Of a stretch of DNA of 64,000 bases, positions 18,530 to 30,090 are shown piece by piece. The stretch is from assembly GCA_014529385.2 (NCBI GenBank), contig CM043955.1:153252140-153316139 (forward strand), given 5' to 3'. The position numbers and the translations under genes are program-made. The first letter of the stretch is position 1, and each line of letters begins with the position of its first letter. The notes under the pieces are model-generated. The model was not told the DNA's origin, did no database searches, and saw only the letters and a program-made list of their open reading frames with translations. The stretch is from Adiantum capillus-veneris. Its lineage: Eukaryota > Streptophyta > Polypodiopsida > Polypodiales > Pteridaceae.

Positions 18530-20089
18530 AATCCTCTCTTTCTTTGCACAATGGGGCTTCTATAATTTAAACTTTATCGGTGAATGATATCGTAGGCCCT
18601 TGCCTTGGCTCTTGATTGGAGTCTTCTATTTCTTCTTTCCTTTCTCCTTGCTTGGGCTTTCTTTTCTTCCAATATTCTTGATTTTAGAACTCTTAAAAGG
18701 TCGATTTCCCTTTGAAATCTTTGGAGGTGGCAAATGAGAATCAAGATCATTGGGAGAAATAGCCTTCTCCAAACCTAAAGAAATTGCCTTTTTGTTGACC
18801 TACCAAACCCAACACTCAAGCTATTCATGGAGCTGCAAAACAAACTAAGTGTAAAAAATGGTAAAAAATCCTAAAAGTGTTCTTTGAAAACACTATATCT
18901 TGTTTATTAAATTTTAAACTTACAGTCAATCTAGACATTCCAAATTTGGATTCTATAAATCTCCAAGCTTTGACAATCACTCTCTAGCCATAAGAAGTTG
19001 AATCAAATTGCAGAGGTATAGTTTGGTTGAAATAGTCAAATAGATGGTGATCATTCTCTATCTTAAAATCACTTTACTCTTTACTCAAGAAGGCAACAAT
19101 GAGCTTGCCAGCACTACAATAAGAAACAAGATATTTTAGGCTCCAAGAGGTTTTGAAGATATGGATAAATATAATAAAAAAGGATAATTATATTTTTTAT
19201 TGTCAATGGATGCTTGGAATTGTATTCATAAACAATGCATATCTCTCCAATTGGTTGAAGATGATAAGGCTCCAAAGTCCATTGAACAAACCGAAGAAGA
19301 TTAGTATTTTACTCAAATAAATTAAAACACCTAAAAAATGAATACTCTACCTTTCAACAAAGGGTTAAAGGTTATGTTACAATCCAACATTTCAAATCAT
19401 TCATTGAAAAAGCTTTCAAGTTCTCCCTACTTCTTGAAAAGACATTGTTGACCAGTGGATCAAGCACAAATAATTTCTTGGAAAACTCCTCAGGTAGGTC
19501 CCTTACCAAACTTCTTAGAAACATTAAACAAAGCAAGAAAAAGAAAACATACATTTAACAATGCCATAAATAAATCACAATACTTACTTCAATTCACAAA
19601 AGAGAACGGTGTCAAAATTATATATATTGACATCAAGAAGCATAATTGCATCTTCAAGCAAAATACTAAGAGATTCTGGCACTTTCCCATGACAAAGAAA
19701 TATCCACTATGATTTTCCCTACAAATATCTTAAAACTCTTGGAATTAAAAACTTGAAGCACTTCAATTTTATCACTAAGGATATTCTCTTCTAACAATTT
19801 TCTCTCTCTTTATCCTTCATCTGTAAGGGTAAGCCCAACTTGTGGCACCATGTGAGAAAGCCCTCTAGCCACCTAAGAAGGATAAATGATGAGATGGTCC
19901 AATAGCAAGAGGGTGCAACCTCTCTAGCCAATGATTGTAAAGCACCAAACCTATACTAGAGGCTATTTTCTAATTAATATTTACACTTTGAACTCTATCA
20001 TTGTGTCTATACTCTCCCCCTTATGCTCTTACTTTTGGCTTAAGCTAACCCTAATCACCATCTCTCTAACCCTAACCTTGACACCATGG
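18530..20089. other. Unassigned AT-rich DNA
   Basis: Many poly-A/T runs and no recognisable domain on either strand. CTAACCCTAACC-like words near 20046-20074 are isolated and not an array. Confidence 0.55.
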
Positions 20090-20398
20090 TTAAGTCCCAA
20101 ATTTTTTTGCGATTAGCCTTGTTATCCCACCTTCTCTAGAGTTTTTTTGTAAATCATTACATAAATATGGTCTGATTTTTAACAGTTCTCCCAATGTAAG
20201 AGTACATTGAATGGGTGTTGACATGATTGAATGGATGTTCTCTACCTCTAGGGTCTGTTCTGCTCTTTTTACCTGAGTGGTTTTGCACACTATGGACTTA
20301 TCTTCGTTGTCTCCTAAGTAAGAGGGTAGTTTTTTTATGGCCAAGAAGCAATGATGCCCTGGGAATTTGTCATCCCTAGTCTTCATGTGGCTAGTCAA
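20090..20398 (-). pseudogene. GypB-family gag-protease linker relic
   Basis: A 102-codon frame includes ENIHSIMSTPIQCTLTLGEL followed by LKIRPYL. The same segment, written STPVACTITLAELPRLRPNMW, directly precedes the protease in GypB (55.5 kb), and a decayed copy is at about 17.05 kb. This identifies the fragment as the region between gag and protease. It abuts, in opposite orientation, the integrase tail at 20405, so the two pieces were joined by rearrangement. Confidence 0.68.
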
Positions 20399-20404
20399 GA
20401 AGGT

Positions 20405-20824
20405 TGAAATGGTAATCCTTTGGTCGAGCGATTGTATATTCTTGAGCGTCTTGAGGAAGAAAGGAAATTGGCTGTGTACAATGCCCTAGTGGAGAAAGAA
20501 AGAAGGAAAAAATCGTTTGACTGCCCTTTAAAAGACAAAGATATAAAAGTGGGAGACAAAGTACTCGTGTGTGGTGTATGTAACAAAAATAAAAAATTGA
20601 AATATGCTGGTAAGGGACCGTATCGAGTGTGTGAAATGACCCTTCAAGGTACCATTTGTGTGGAGACTCTAGATGGAGTTGAAATCGTGGGAATCCTTAA
20701 TGGGAGTAAATTCAAAAGGTACTATGATCCTCTAAGACAAGAAGAATTGCAAGCCATCCATCAAAAGAAGGAAGCCAAGAAACAAGCAGAGCTTAAAATG
20801 ATACAAGCCCAAGCTGAGGCTTGA
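20405..20824 (+). pseudogene. Gypsy integrase C-terminal tail
   Basis: The 134-codon frame at 20420-20824 holds LEEERKLAVYNALVEKERRK, then VGDKVLV, GPYRVCEMTLQGT and LNGSKFKRYYDP. This is the layout of the integrase C-terminal beta-barrel tail of Tat/Athila-like gypsy elements. It parallels GypB at about 41.9-42.2 kb, including a Lys/Glu/Gln-rich helical end. The catalytic core is missing, so the fragment is 5' truncated at the inversion junction near 20400. Confidence 0.75.
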
Positions 20825-20919
20825 GAATGACAACAACGTCTTAGATGCCAATGAGAGGCTAATTTGGGGATCACGCAAGCCTTTTTTGAGGAAACCGATG
20901 ACGATTCATTAGAATCTAA

Positions 20920-21334
20920 GCCATCTCTATGATACCCGATTGAGCTAAAAAGCCCCTATGGGAAAGTGTTATAATGCCTTGTTAGATACGAGAGCTCAAC
21001 ATAATTTGCTGTCATATGGAGTATGGTGCTAGTTAGGAAAACCACCCCTATCTTCGAGAACATGCAAGTCAAGGGCATTAATAAGAGGAAAACCAATGTT
21101 TTTGGAGTCCTTCAAACACCTATTGCCTATGAAAATGGGAGTATAGGCCAAAGATTTTTGGTCATGCCTGCTAGAACTATGGAGGGCAACATAAACCTAG
21201 GGTGCACATGGATGTCTACAACTAAATGTAGTATTGATTGGGGAACCGAGAGTATCATGCCACAGAAACCAACTCTCACCATACCCCTCAAGCAGAAATC
21301 CCAGAGATATTGCTTTTAGAGGAATCACATAACA
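20920..21334 (+). pseudogene. Post-integrase retropepsin-like domain (PR2), relic
   Basis: Immediately after the integrase tail, a frame at about 20940-21030 reads KSPYGKVL-like codons and then NALLDTRAQHNLLSYGVW, which is the flap-side start of an aspartic protease. The residue after D-T is Arg instead of Gly. About 45 codons on, GNINLGCTWM stands where proteases of this group have the ILGxPWM box. A stop and shifts interrupt it. The GypB counterpart at 41.3-41.8 kb has the same position and the same Arg. Confidence 0.65.
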
Positions 21335-21770
21335 AAAGATTGCAGATCCAAGAGGTTAAATCATCCGTGCATGTAGCACAAACCTCTAAAAGTTCAACTT
21401 CCATGCCTAAAATAGAGAATGTGGCACCCAAGAATCAACATGTTATGACAAGGGGAACATACAAATGGATCCCTAAAACTTTGTTAACGACCACCTTTGA
21501 TGCTCAATCTGGTTCAAAACAGAAGCCTTATAAGAGACGCCCCACTCGGCCCAAGAAAGGAAAAAAAATGTTATGTTGGATTCCTAAACGACTATTAGAA
21601 GTCCAAGGCTACTATGACAAAAATGATCAAATATGGGTGCCTAAATATAGATTTTGTTCTTCTCTATCACCCATAGACCCATGTGAGTCGGATCTTGTAA
21701 CTATGAAGGCGATTAAAAACCGCGGGAAGGAAAGATCATGGAATACTACACACTTGTTCCAGAGCTAGTT
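21335..21770 (+). pseudogene. W-[IV]-P-K repeat domain, relic
   Basis: The frame at 21238-21768 carries GTYKWIPKTLL, MLCWIPKRLLE, QIWVPKYRF and, just past its end, ELVWV. These four units appear in the same order and spacing as in GypC (45930-47534). Between the first two lies a basic KPYKRRPTRPKKGKK run. The function is unknown; spaced W-x-P-K units with basic linkers suggest RNA or protein binding. It follows PR2 directly, so here the order integrase, PR2, W-[IV]-P-K is intact. Confidence 0.72.
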
Positions 21771-22220
21771 TGGGTAAGCGAGAATGATTTGTATCACTTA
21801 GCTCAGGAATAGGAAAGTCAAATGAAGCTTCTATTTTTGATGATAGGTACCCTTTTTATTTTTCTCAGGTGTTTCACATATGCTACCCTATACTTTCTTG
21901 TGAATGGGAGTTGGTAGAGAGACTTGCGTGTGAGAAAAACTTTGAGGAGTTAGAATGGCTGATACATCTAAAGACTGCTAGTGATCCCTACGCCAGTAGT
22001 GAATGTTTCTCCAGTAACACATGCCTATTTTGAATAAGATGAGTATCTACGCATAGTGAGGTTCTTGATTAACATATGTGCACAAGAAGATGATGAAGAA
22101 TCAATAAAAGAGAATAAGGAAGACTATGGCCTCACTGAAAATGATTTTGTTTATTTAGATGATGAGGATAGAGGCATAGTCTTAGGGATGCCACCTAGTC
22201 TATATGATATCCTCTTCCCT
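21771..22220 (+). pseudogene. Acidic tail of the gypsy relic
   Basis: Continuing codons are still readable in pieces: CEWELVERLACEKNFEELEW at about 21900-21960, and an acidic stretch DDEESIKENKEDYG then VYLDDEDRG at about 22090-22170, ending at a TGA at about 22220. This could be the natural C-terminus of the W-[IV]-P-K region. No domain is recognised. Confidence 0.45.
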
Positions 22221-22929
22221 TGATTCCATGAATGGTGACAGATAGGTAGGTTAGGGGTCTATATTTTGTTTTTATCTTTTTTTCCTTGAATTCTTGGTCT
22301 TTTCACCCTGACATGCCTCCTTAAGGTATAGTGCCTTGTTGCTTGATATTGTTGTGTAGGAGCATTGGGAAAACTTATATGGATATCCATCCACATGTCT
22401 ACAGACATATTCTTCAATGCCATGAGCTACTCCATACAGGAACATGTGTAATTCTTCCATGATTGATTTCCTATTTTCACTGCCATTTGTTTTATGTGTA
22501 TATTGCTAGTATGACATTATCATAGACTGTAAAATTATGTTGCTACTTTGCCACATAGATTGATTTATGCTTGTGGATATTTATATTTGCTGATTGTGGT
22601 TTTCCATGGTTCGATTGAGTGCATGTTCAGTTATATGCCATTATAGATGTGTAAATTTGTCTCTGCTTAAGTTGATTGAAGTAGAGTTTAGTCTAATAAA
22701 TGAGCCTTGAGATTAGGAGGCCATGAATTTAGGTTAACTCATTTACTTGACCACTAGTCCTAGTTGGTAAAATTATTTGAGTGTTTGAGACCTTAGAAGT
22801 GTTTTAGGCATAGAGAAGCTTACTCACTTGAACAACCAAAGGTAGAATACAAAGGAAATGGAAGCAAAAAACAAAAGTGCCACAAATGTAAAATCTTAAG
22901 CTAGATTATAAATCTCGACTTCATTTGGT
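22221..22929. other. Unassigned DNA
   Basis: T-rich DNA without recognisable coding. It separates the gypsy relic from the LINE scrap. Confidence 0.5.
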
Positions 22930-23115
22930 ATTTCACTCACATGTATTGTGCTCAGCTTTTGGTCACATCCGAATTTGCTTCTCACACATTTTCAGCCATA
23001 ACTTAGACCTACACACTTTTCTCTCCCAGCCAAAGTGTGGGCTGTCCATTGCGACTCTCATCACCTCAATTTTGGAGCATCGAGAGTCACTCATCAGCCA
23101 TACACATACTGCATC
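22930..23115 (+). pseudogene. LINE C-terminal scrap 1
   Basis: Codons for CFSHIFSHNLDLHTFLSQPK followed by CGLSIATLI match the tail of the LINE at 33.27-33.40 kb (FSHIFSHELSLHTFLSQPR). About 180 bp are preserved, ending in a CATACACATACTGC stretch where both copies diverge. Confidence 0.75.
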
Positions 23116-23169
23116 ACATGTAACTTTGGTCCCATAGGTCATAGTTGACCTCCGAGGAAGATAATAAAA

Positions 23170-23172
<3 letters not shown>

Positions 23173-23205
<33 letters not shown>
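23173..23205 (+). repeat. (TC)n microsatellite
   Basis: About 16 uninterrupted TC units, followed by a short C run. Confidence 0.97.
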
Positions 23206-23207
<2 letters not shown>

Positions 23208-23267
23208 CCCATGTGTCTCCCTCTCTCTCTTCCCCTCCTCAATTCTTTCTCATTCTCTCCGTGATGT

Positions 23268-23387
<120 letters not shown>

Positions 23388-23476
23388 TCCCTCTTTCCCT
23401 CCCCATCTTCCTCTACTCTCTGTTTCACATGGACAAAATAGTCAAATTGTTTCTCTGTACTCTCTTTACGTGAGTG

Positions 23477-23482
<6 letters not shown>

Positions 23483-23507
<25 letters not shown>

Positions 23508-23510
23508 CCC
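23483..23510 (+). repeat. C28 homopolymer, then TC-rich DNA
   Basis: 28 consecutive C, followed by TTCTCTCTCTC. The complementary G28 is a strong G-quadruplex candidate. Confidence 0.97.
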
Positions 23511-23740
23511 TTCTCTCTCTCACCTCTCCCCTTCCTCATTCTTCTCTAATACAATCTCTCTCCCCTCTCTCTCACTCTCTCTTTGTCCCTCACCCCACAC
23601 CCCTCAATTATGTCCACTTGGTCAAATCTTTCATGTGAATGTTTCTCCTATCTTCCTAAATGAATGAGCTTAGTTTTCTCTCTCTCCCTCTCTCTATCTC
23701 TCTAGATACAAATTAAAAATCTATTTTTTTTGACCAATTT

Positions 23741-23857
23741 TTGCAACCTTTCTACATCCTTGAGCCCATCCCATTGAGTGTGACTTTTAGCATCGACTCT
23801 ACTTGTCTCAGCTCCCACTCTTTACGATGTGACACAAGGTGTTTGGCACCCGAGGAG

Positions 23858-23861
<4 letters not shown>
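23741..23861 (+). pseudogene. LINE C-terminal scrap 2
   Basis: Codons for ILEPIPLSVTFSIDSTCLSS and HSLRCDT match the LINE at 33.09-33.17 kb (ILEPIFLSAIRTIASIHLSS). In the LINE this segment lies upstream of the segment in scrap 1, but here it lies downstream. It ends at a (CT)n run. Confidence 0.75.

Positions 23862-23894
<33 letters not shown>
23862..23894 (+). repeat. (TC)n microsatellite
   Basis: About 16 TC units directly after the LINE scrap. Confidence 0.97.
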
Positions 23895-23896
<2 letters not shown>

Positions 23897-24086
23897 TTGT
23901 GTCTCTCTTGGTTTCTTAAAATGAATAGTTTATCCTTCTTATTGAGTTTGAGAATCTTGTACTTGGATTTATGTCTTTGAGCTTATGTTTACGAGAAAAA
24001 ATTGTACTTCTAAGCAATAACAATATTGGTTTAAGAAAAACACACATATACAAACATTCGACCATTGACCATTGACACATCCCTTC

Positions 24087-24089
24087 CTC

Positions 24090-24138
<49 letters not shown>
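24087..24138 (+). repeat. (CT)n microsatellite
   Basis: About 26 CT units with one G interruption. Confidence 0.97.
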
Positions 24139-24142
<4 letters not shown>

Positions 24143-24321
24143 GTCCATCTCGCTCTCCCTCTCCTATGAGCATCTTATTGAGTTTATATAGTATTACTTC
24201 ACATATAATCAATGGACTCAGCTCCATTTGTCCATAACACCTTTGACAAATCGCAAATTGAAATAATTGGACATATTGTGTAGGATAGCTACAACGCAAA
24301 GACATATTATTGACCATATTA

Positions 24322-24324
<3 letters not shown>

Positions 24325-24368
<44 letters not shown>
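24325..24368 (+). repeat. (CT)22 microsatellite
   Basis: Uninterrupted CT array. Confidence 0.97.
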
Positions 24369-24372
<4 letters not shown>

Positions 24373-24547
24373 AGCACAAATTGTATATCCTCGTGTATAG
24401 GATGCATTAGATAGTTTGTGAAGGTTGGATCTAGATTCACCAAAGCCCCAAGTTTTGACCCTACCGCTAAGTCTTGGAACCTTCAAAACATCAGCAAAAC
24501 TTTAGAAGCCTGAGTAGGTTTGAGTTTGAACCACAAGGAATCTCAAG

Positions 24548-24980
24548 CACAAAACTCATAAGGTGTTTTTAAACACCACCCATGAAAGATTTTATCAGTG
24601 GCTTGCATGAACCCACTTACCACCATAACATGACCAAAATCTCCCCACAGAATCTATTTCCTTTGTAAGCAAGGCGTATTCAGTTCCTAGCAAGACAAAG
24701 CATAGAAAAAATGTGTACTTCACTAAGTTCCAAATTAACAAAACTCCGAAGCAAAGTCAAAATTCCACCAAAGGTTGTTTCTAAACACCACACATATATA
24801 TGAAAGATTTTATCAATGATTTGCATCAAGCTCCTTACCATAGCATGAGCAAAAAACTCCTACATAGAGTATATGCACTTGTTAACTTAGCAAGGTTTAT
24901 TTTGGTTCCTTGATAAGACAAAATAGAAAAAGAATGCATACTTCACTAAGTCCCAAATTAACAAAATTCCCAAGCAAACG
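24548..24980. repeat. Two diverged tandem copies of a 215-bp unit
   Basis: About 24548-24760 and 24765-24980 align. Both hold TAAACACCAC, GAAAGATTTTATCA, TTTGCAT, ACTTCACTAAGT and CCAAATTAACAAAA in the same order. Non-coding. Confidence 0.85.
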
Positions 24981-26129
24981 GGATCCATTTTGATTTGGAA
25001 TTCCCAAAATGTCTCTAAAGTCTCAAACTCTTTAATAAGGGTTATTGGGTCGGATTTTCATGGTGCAAAAAAGAAATTGAGGACCTCTCTCACTGATTTA
25101 GAGTATGTCCGATGATTTGTGGCCTAGCAGGAAAGATATGAAAATGGGTTCAAAGGACCTAGAACATAGGTTCAAACAATCTGTTCTTTGGAAGGATGCA
25201 ATGGAAAGTCAAGCACTTCTAATCTACCTACAAATAGTTAGGTTTTTTCTCTTTAAGCGTGTTTGGAAGGCTAAGAATCGATGATTATTTAAAAATGACT
25301 GCTCAACTACGAGCTTCACGGAGATGAAGGAAATGATGTCTACCTTTGGAAAAAGGAGGAACTCAAAAGAGTCAAATCAGGCCATTTTCCCCATCTCAAT
25401 GCAGAGGTTATGTTGGATGCCGACTTGCCTAGGGTAGCACTTGTAGTTGGATATGATCAGTAGATACCTGAAAGCTCGCTAACGAGCTTGAGGATTCTTT
25501 GTAAATTTTGTGGTTCTTAATACAATTTTCACTCACAAATTGTGATTTTTGCAAAACAAAAAAAGTGATATAAAGTGACAGACTGGATTTAATGTTGATA
25601 ATGTTAAGTACTAAGGGAGAAGGTAAGTGGCTTTAAAAGAACAGTTTGGCCTTATACTTTATACTCACATGTTTTTTTTTTGCAGAACTCACAATTGTGG
25701 GTGGAATTGTAGTAAAGAAATCCAAAAAAAAAACATGATAGACCCTGATCATAGACCAAGCCAGGGCACCAAAAAAGCCTAACAAACCCAAAATAGATTT
25801 CCAGAACAAGGGAAAAAGATATAACAAAGGAGTCATGTAACATCATCGAAACCACCATCCAAAGAGAAAAGGCCACAATACGGGTGGGACTTGAGTCCCC
25901 ATCACATGGAGAGGATGCCCAAGGTTGCCACCAAGAAGTCAGCTCTGCCACAAACCACCCACTTGACACGAGCAATCCTTCCATAAAGTCCTAGCATATT
26001 CAAGTAGACACAGACCAAAGCAGACGATCATAGCCATTAGGAGAAAATCTGAACTTCTAGTACAAACACCTGGTTTTTAAGGGAGAGCAAATCACCCTCA
26101 AGGTCGCATCCAAGGATGCCACAAAGTTG
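24981..26129. other. Unassigned DNA
   Basis: Short frames only, including Trp-rich codons at 25.65-25.98 kb on the minus strand that match nothing I know. CTCGCTAACGAG at 25477-25488 is a perfect 12-bp palindrome. No gene is supported. Confidence 0.5.
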
Positions 26130-26660
26130 TAGGTCTTTGTCACCATGGTCTTTTGTAAAGTTTTTGGAAATTCTAGTGTAAACGGCTTGGTGAAAAGGCC
26201 ACCCCTTTTCTACCGCTAGTGGAAATGGATAGGTGAGAATGATTTTTTTTTTCCAAAATTTGAGTGAGTACTCTATGCACCATGGCTTCTTGGGAAGCAT
26301 TTGGAAATTCTCATGTCAAGGGTCTAGTGAGAAGAAAGCAAGGCCTTTTATTTTAAAAAATTGAGTGATAATGATCCTCTCACCAGAATCTACTGCAAAG
26401 AATTTGGAAACACTACTCTAGAGGACCCGTTGAGAAGAGTAGGTTTGTTGAGTACTAAATGTATAGTGATTTACTCACTGTGCACACTTATAAAGCATTT
26501 GAAAATTCTACTGAAAAAGGCTTGGTGAGAAGAAAGGGTTTGGTGAGTCTTAACTGCATAATGATCCTCTCACCATGGCCTTTTGTAAAGCGTTTGGAAA
26601 CGCTTGTGTAGAGGGCTTGGTGAGAAGGCCAGTCCTTTTCTCTCACTCCCAAGGTGTTTC
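26130..26660. repeat. Hairpin-forming degenerate tandem repeat, about 100 bp per unit
   Basis: Five units start near 26139, 26276, 26377, 26472 and 26567. Each reads CTCACCATGG, then CTTTTGTAAAG, then TTTGGAAA, then GGCTTGGTGAG, so its ends CTCACC and GGTGAG are complementary. The last unit holds the near-perfect hairpin AAGCGTTTGGAAACGCTT (26588-26605). Earlier units have decayed versions of it. Non-coding. Confidence 0.82.
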
Positions 26661-27418
26661 CAAACTTGTCATGGCGGAGTTCAAAAAATCCAAGGTGGTG
26701 GTCTTGTGATCGTAAGGAAACATGTTTTCATGTGCTAATAGGTCGTTAGTGATGTTGGTATCTAAGGATAGTGTACATGGCTAGGTTGCACGAGAACAAC
26801 CAACACCCTTTTGAAGATGTTGTTCTACATGTAGAAAATGGCAAGGAAAAATGTAATGGATTGAGCGGTACATGATTGTAGCTTGATGGACTCCATATGG
26901 AACTGGTCAATCCACCTTGTATCCACTTTTAAAAGTGCTAAGTGGAGGTCCTCACACCATGGGACACTTAATGTAATATTTAGTCCTACCAACTAGAACA
27001 TCACTTAAAACATGCAGAAGCTACTGCCACTAACTATTGGTTGCTGGGTGTGATGAAGGGGCCATGCATATCTAGCCATGTTGTAGCCTATGTCATCTTT
27101 CATCAAGCACAACATGTCTTCCATTCTCTACCTCATTAGCCGGCTCCACCCGTTCATTGCTCTCAACCCACCATTTGTTAGAGGTGCACCAACATCACTC
27201 AAAAAAATTTCTATGCCCTCCAATGTGATCGCACACACTATTCTTATTCGAACCTACAACACATGGAATCTCATATTTCATTCAATCAAGGGATCACCAC
27301 CTTGGTCGCTCAATTGTGCCACTGCTCAAATTCTCTGCACATTGGAAGCGAACACTCCTCTTGATTATATGTGTGCCATAGGCTACTCTATAGCCCACAT
27401 CTCGTATTAGTGCCAAGG

Positions 27419-27421
<3 letters not shown>
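26661..27421. other. Unassigned DNA
   Basis: A 106-codon plus-strand frame at 27090-27410 has no recognisable motif and ends at the (CT)n tract. I do not call it a gene. Confidence 0.45.

Positions 27422-27491
<70 letters not shown>
27422..27491 (+). repeat. (CT)35 microsatellite
   Basis: Uninterrupted array of 70 bp. Confidence 0.98.
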
Positions 27492-27492
<1 letters not shown>

Positions 27493-28460
27493 AATTCAAA
27501 ATTTTCTTTGGGTACGTCCTTGAAGTAATGATGAATCAAACTTTAACATCTAAGCACTGAAATTTGTCTTTTTGACGTGTTTTCAACGCTTTGTGGCGGC
27601 CAAGCCTAGTGAGGATGAAAACTCCAAAGCTATCCTAACCTCACCAACTATTTCATTGAAAAGGACGGCCATAGCTTTCTACTTGAAAACGAAGGCCTCA
27701 TCTAACCCGCAAGTTGTCACAAGTAGCTTGATTTTGGTTTGAGAGATGGTATCAAAAGTTCCATTTTTCACATCATTTGACCCAAGTTTCTTCTATTTAC
27801 ATTCATCCCAACTATTTTATTTGGTGTCATAGTCAAGAGCCCTAGATATACATTAGAGATATAGGTTGGACCGTTGGACATACACTATTTTCATCAATTT
27901 CTATATGTTGTCATAATCAAGGCCCTTGGATATAGGTTGGACATAGACTATGATTCCTTACCGCTACGAATAGAAACTACTTGAATAACAGTGAGTGACT
28001 AAAATAAAGTCACAATTGTGTCAATGTATTCCATGTGATTGACCCTACAAGTAGGCACCTACATTATCATCAAAGACACATGATGATAAGGGTAATTTCC
28101 AAGAGGAGTTTCTTGTATATTTGATAAGGCACCTACCAAGGATAAATTGGATGTTTATTGGATTCTTTCAATTCATTTATCTTTTGCCTAATTGGTTCCA
28201 TATTGTAGCTATATATCTTGTTAAACATCTACCATTAAGGCTATCAAAAATTGTGTGAAAAATAAGGGCCGCATTCACAAGGACAACCATGTTTTCAAGG
28301 ACTCTCTCATAGACCATGGTCTCAGTTTAACCCTTTGCTTGATTTTCACTCATTGTAATGTCCCTATGAGGGTTCTATACTTGGGTTTTCTCAATAATAC
28401 ATAAGCCCAATGCATGGCTAATATCAACAAGGAAAGTCAAAGAGCGTGCCCCTTTCTCCT
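27492..28460. other. Unassigned DNA
   Basis: Nothing recognised apart from a short direct repeat of GATATAGGTTGGAC (about 27859 and 27923). Confidence 0.5.

Positions 28461-28516
<56 letters not shown>
28461..28516 (+). repeat. C29(TC)13 compound microsatellite
   Basis: 29 C (28461-28489) run straight into (TC)n to 28516. Confidence 0.97.
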
Positions 28517-29279
28517 AAGTAATCAACACTTTCTTAGCATTTCTCTTTCCCCAACTCTCCTCAACTTGTGTTTTGAAACTCTATCTACCCCAATAAAAAA
28601 TCCTCCAATTTGAGGATTGGTTTTGAGAGTAATAGTGATAAACTATTCAACACTTTGATAACTAGTAAAATTTGATCCACTTGCTTTTGGAAGTGCTATT
28701 TAATATAGATATATGAGAATAATGATTTGTTTTTTCAATACCCACCCAAAAGGAGAGTGTTGAGATATATTACTGCATAACTTAAAGAAATACAACTCCA
28801 TGCCCGGAACAAGCCATGGATTCTTTAGAACATTTAAGGAACTTAACAATGTACATATGAGTCTATATTTGAATTTATGCACTTGAGGAAATTAATGAAT
28901 TTCATGCACATGATAACCTCACTAGTGTATGATAAGATTCATATATGAGTCCTGACATGAATCTTGGACTCTTGGAAATTAATGAATTTCATACACATGA
29001 TAACTTCACTCATAATTTTCATACATTCCTCTTTTGCCTTGATTAATAAACAATTTAGGGATGATGAAGGAAAAGTGATAATTTTTAGGCATAATACTAG
29101 CTTCTTACAAATTTTCTTTTCTTTTTGTTGACCTCTAAATTGGCTGAATACAATACCATTAACCTATTTGACATCATAACTAGGATTGTTGAGAGTGACA
29201 TCCACTCGAGTGCTATAATATACAATTGTGTGGATCTAAATCATATATTACTTTGGCCAAAATCTTCTCTGTTTTCTCT

Positions 29280-29283
<4 letters not shown>
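28517..29283. other. Unassigned DNA with a short tandem duplication
   Basis: GGAAATTAATGAATTTCAT with the following CACATGATAAC occurs at about 28887 and 28974. TTAATGAATT and ATTCAT stretches give dyad symmetry. No coding is seen. Confidence 0.55.

Positions 29284-29310
<27 letters not shown>
29284..29310 (+). repeat. (TC)n microsatellite
   Basis: About 13 TC units followed by ATATATAT. Confidence 0.97.
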
Positions 29311-29639
29311 TCATATATATAAAGAACTTGTGGACTACTAGTTGATAGCAAACCAAGTAACTTATCTAGTGAAACATTGCAATAAAAATAAACGAGCCTC
29401 TAAAAAAAAAACCTTCGTGTGCATAATCAAGACTGAAATTTGGTGATTTTGCAAAAGTCATAGGGAAGATATGATAAGGTATGTGACAAGGCTGCATGTT
29501 TTTCAAAAATAACGTTTGGATTTTAATCAGTGCATACAAGCCTTGAGAGTGGTTGTAGTTCGAGCTCATTGTTAAACACATAATTCAAAAGAACAAAATC
29601 ATGTATGTATAGAGAGCAATAAAGCGGATAAGAAATTAC

Positions 29640-30090
29640 CATTTACTGTATTCCATCAGCAATTCGTCTGGAAATTCTAGTGATGAGGGCAAAAGAAAAT
29701 GTGTTGCCATTATTGTAAAGCTAATGATCACTTGATCAAGTCGTGTCCTAAGTTGAAGGCCAAAGAGGCTAAGAAAAAAGAGGGTGGTTCCACTGCAAAT
29801 GTTGGTTCCACTACAAATGCAGCCATTGTTGAGTCTTCTATGAAAGGAGACTGTGTTGCTGATATTGATGCAGAATGGGCTTTTAATGTAGAGTGCACTT
29901 ACAATCCTGTGTCCATGATGCATGCATGTCAGTTGTTGCAGATTCACATGTATGGTATTTTGACAGTGGTGCTACAAAGCACATTACCTTACAGCGTGAA
30001 TTGTTCACCTTGTACCAAGTATTGAGGGCCATTCCCAAGAAGCCTGGACCAAGAAGACCAAAAACAACTCAAGGCTATGGAAAGTAGATC
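29640..30090 (+). pseudogene. Copia gag zinc knuckle and protease relic
   Basis: The frame at 29699-30025 gives the zinc knuckle CHYCKANDHLIKSC (C-x2-C-x4-H-x4-C) and then PKLKAKEAKKKE, the usual end of copia gag. A frameshift near 29915 moves the sequence to another frame that reads HVWYFDSGATKHIT, the copia protease active site with DSGA intact. The fragment lacks gag N-terminus, integrase and RT. It is a different copia family from CopA, since the spacing between knuckle and protease and the surrounding residues differ. Confidence 0.82.

Noticed and set aside
20040-20080. Telomere-like CTAACCCTAACC words
   Set aside because: Isolated words, not an array.
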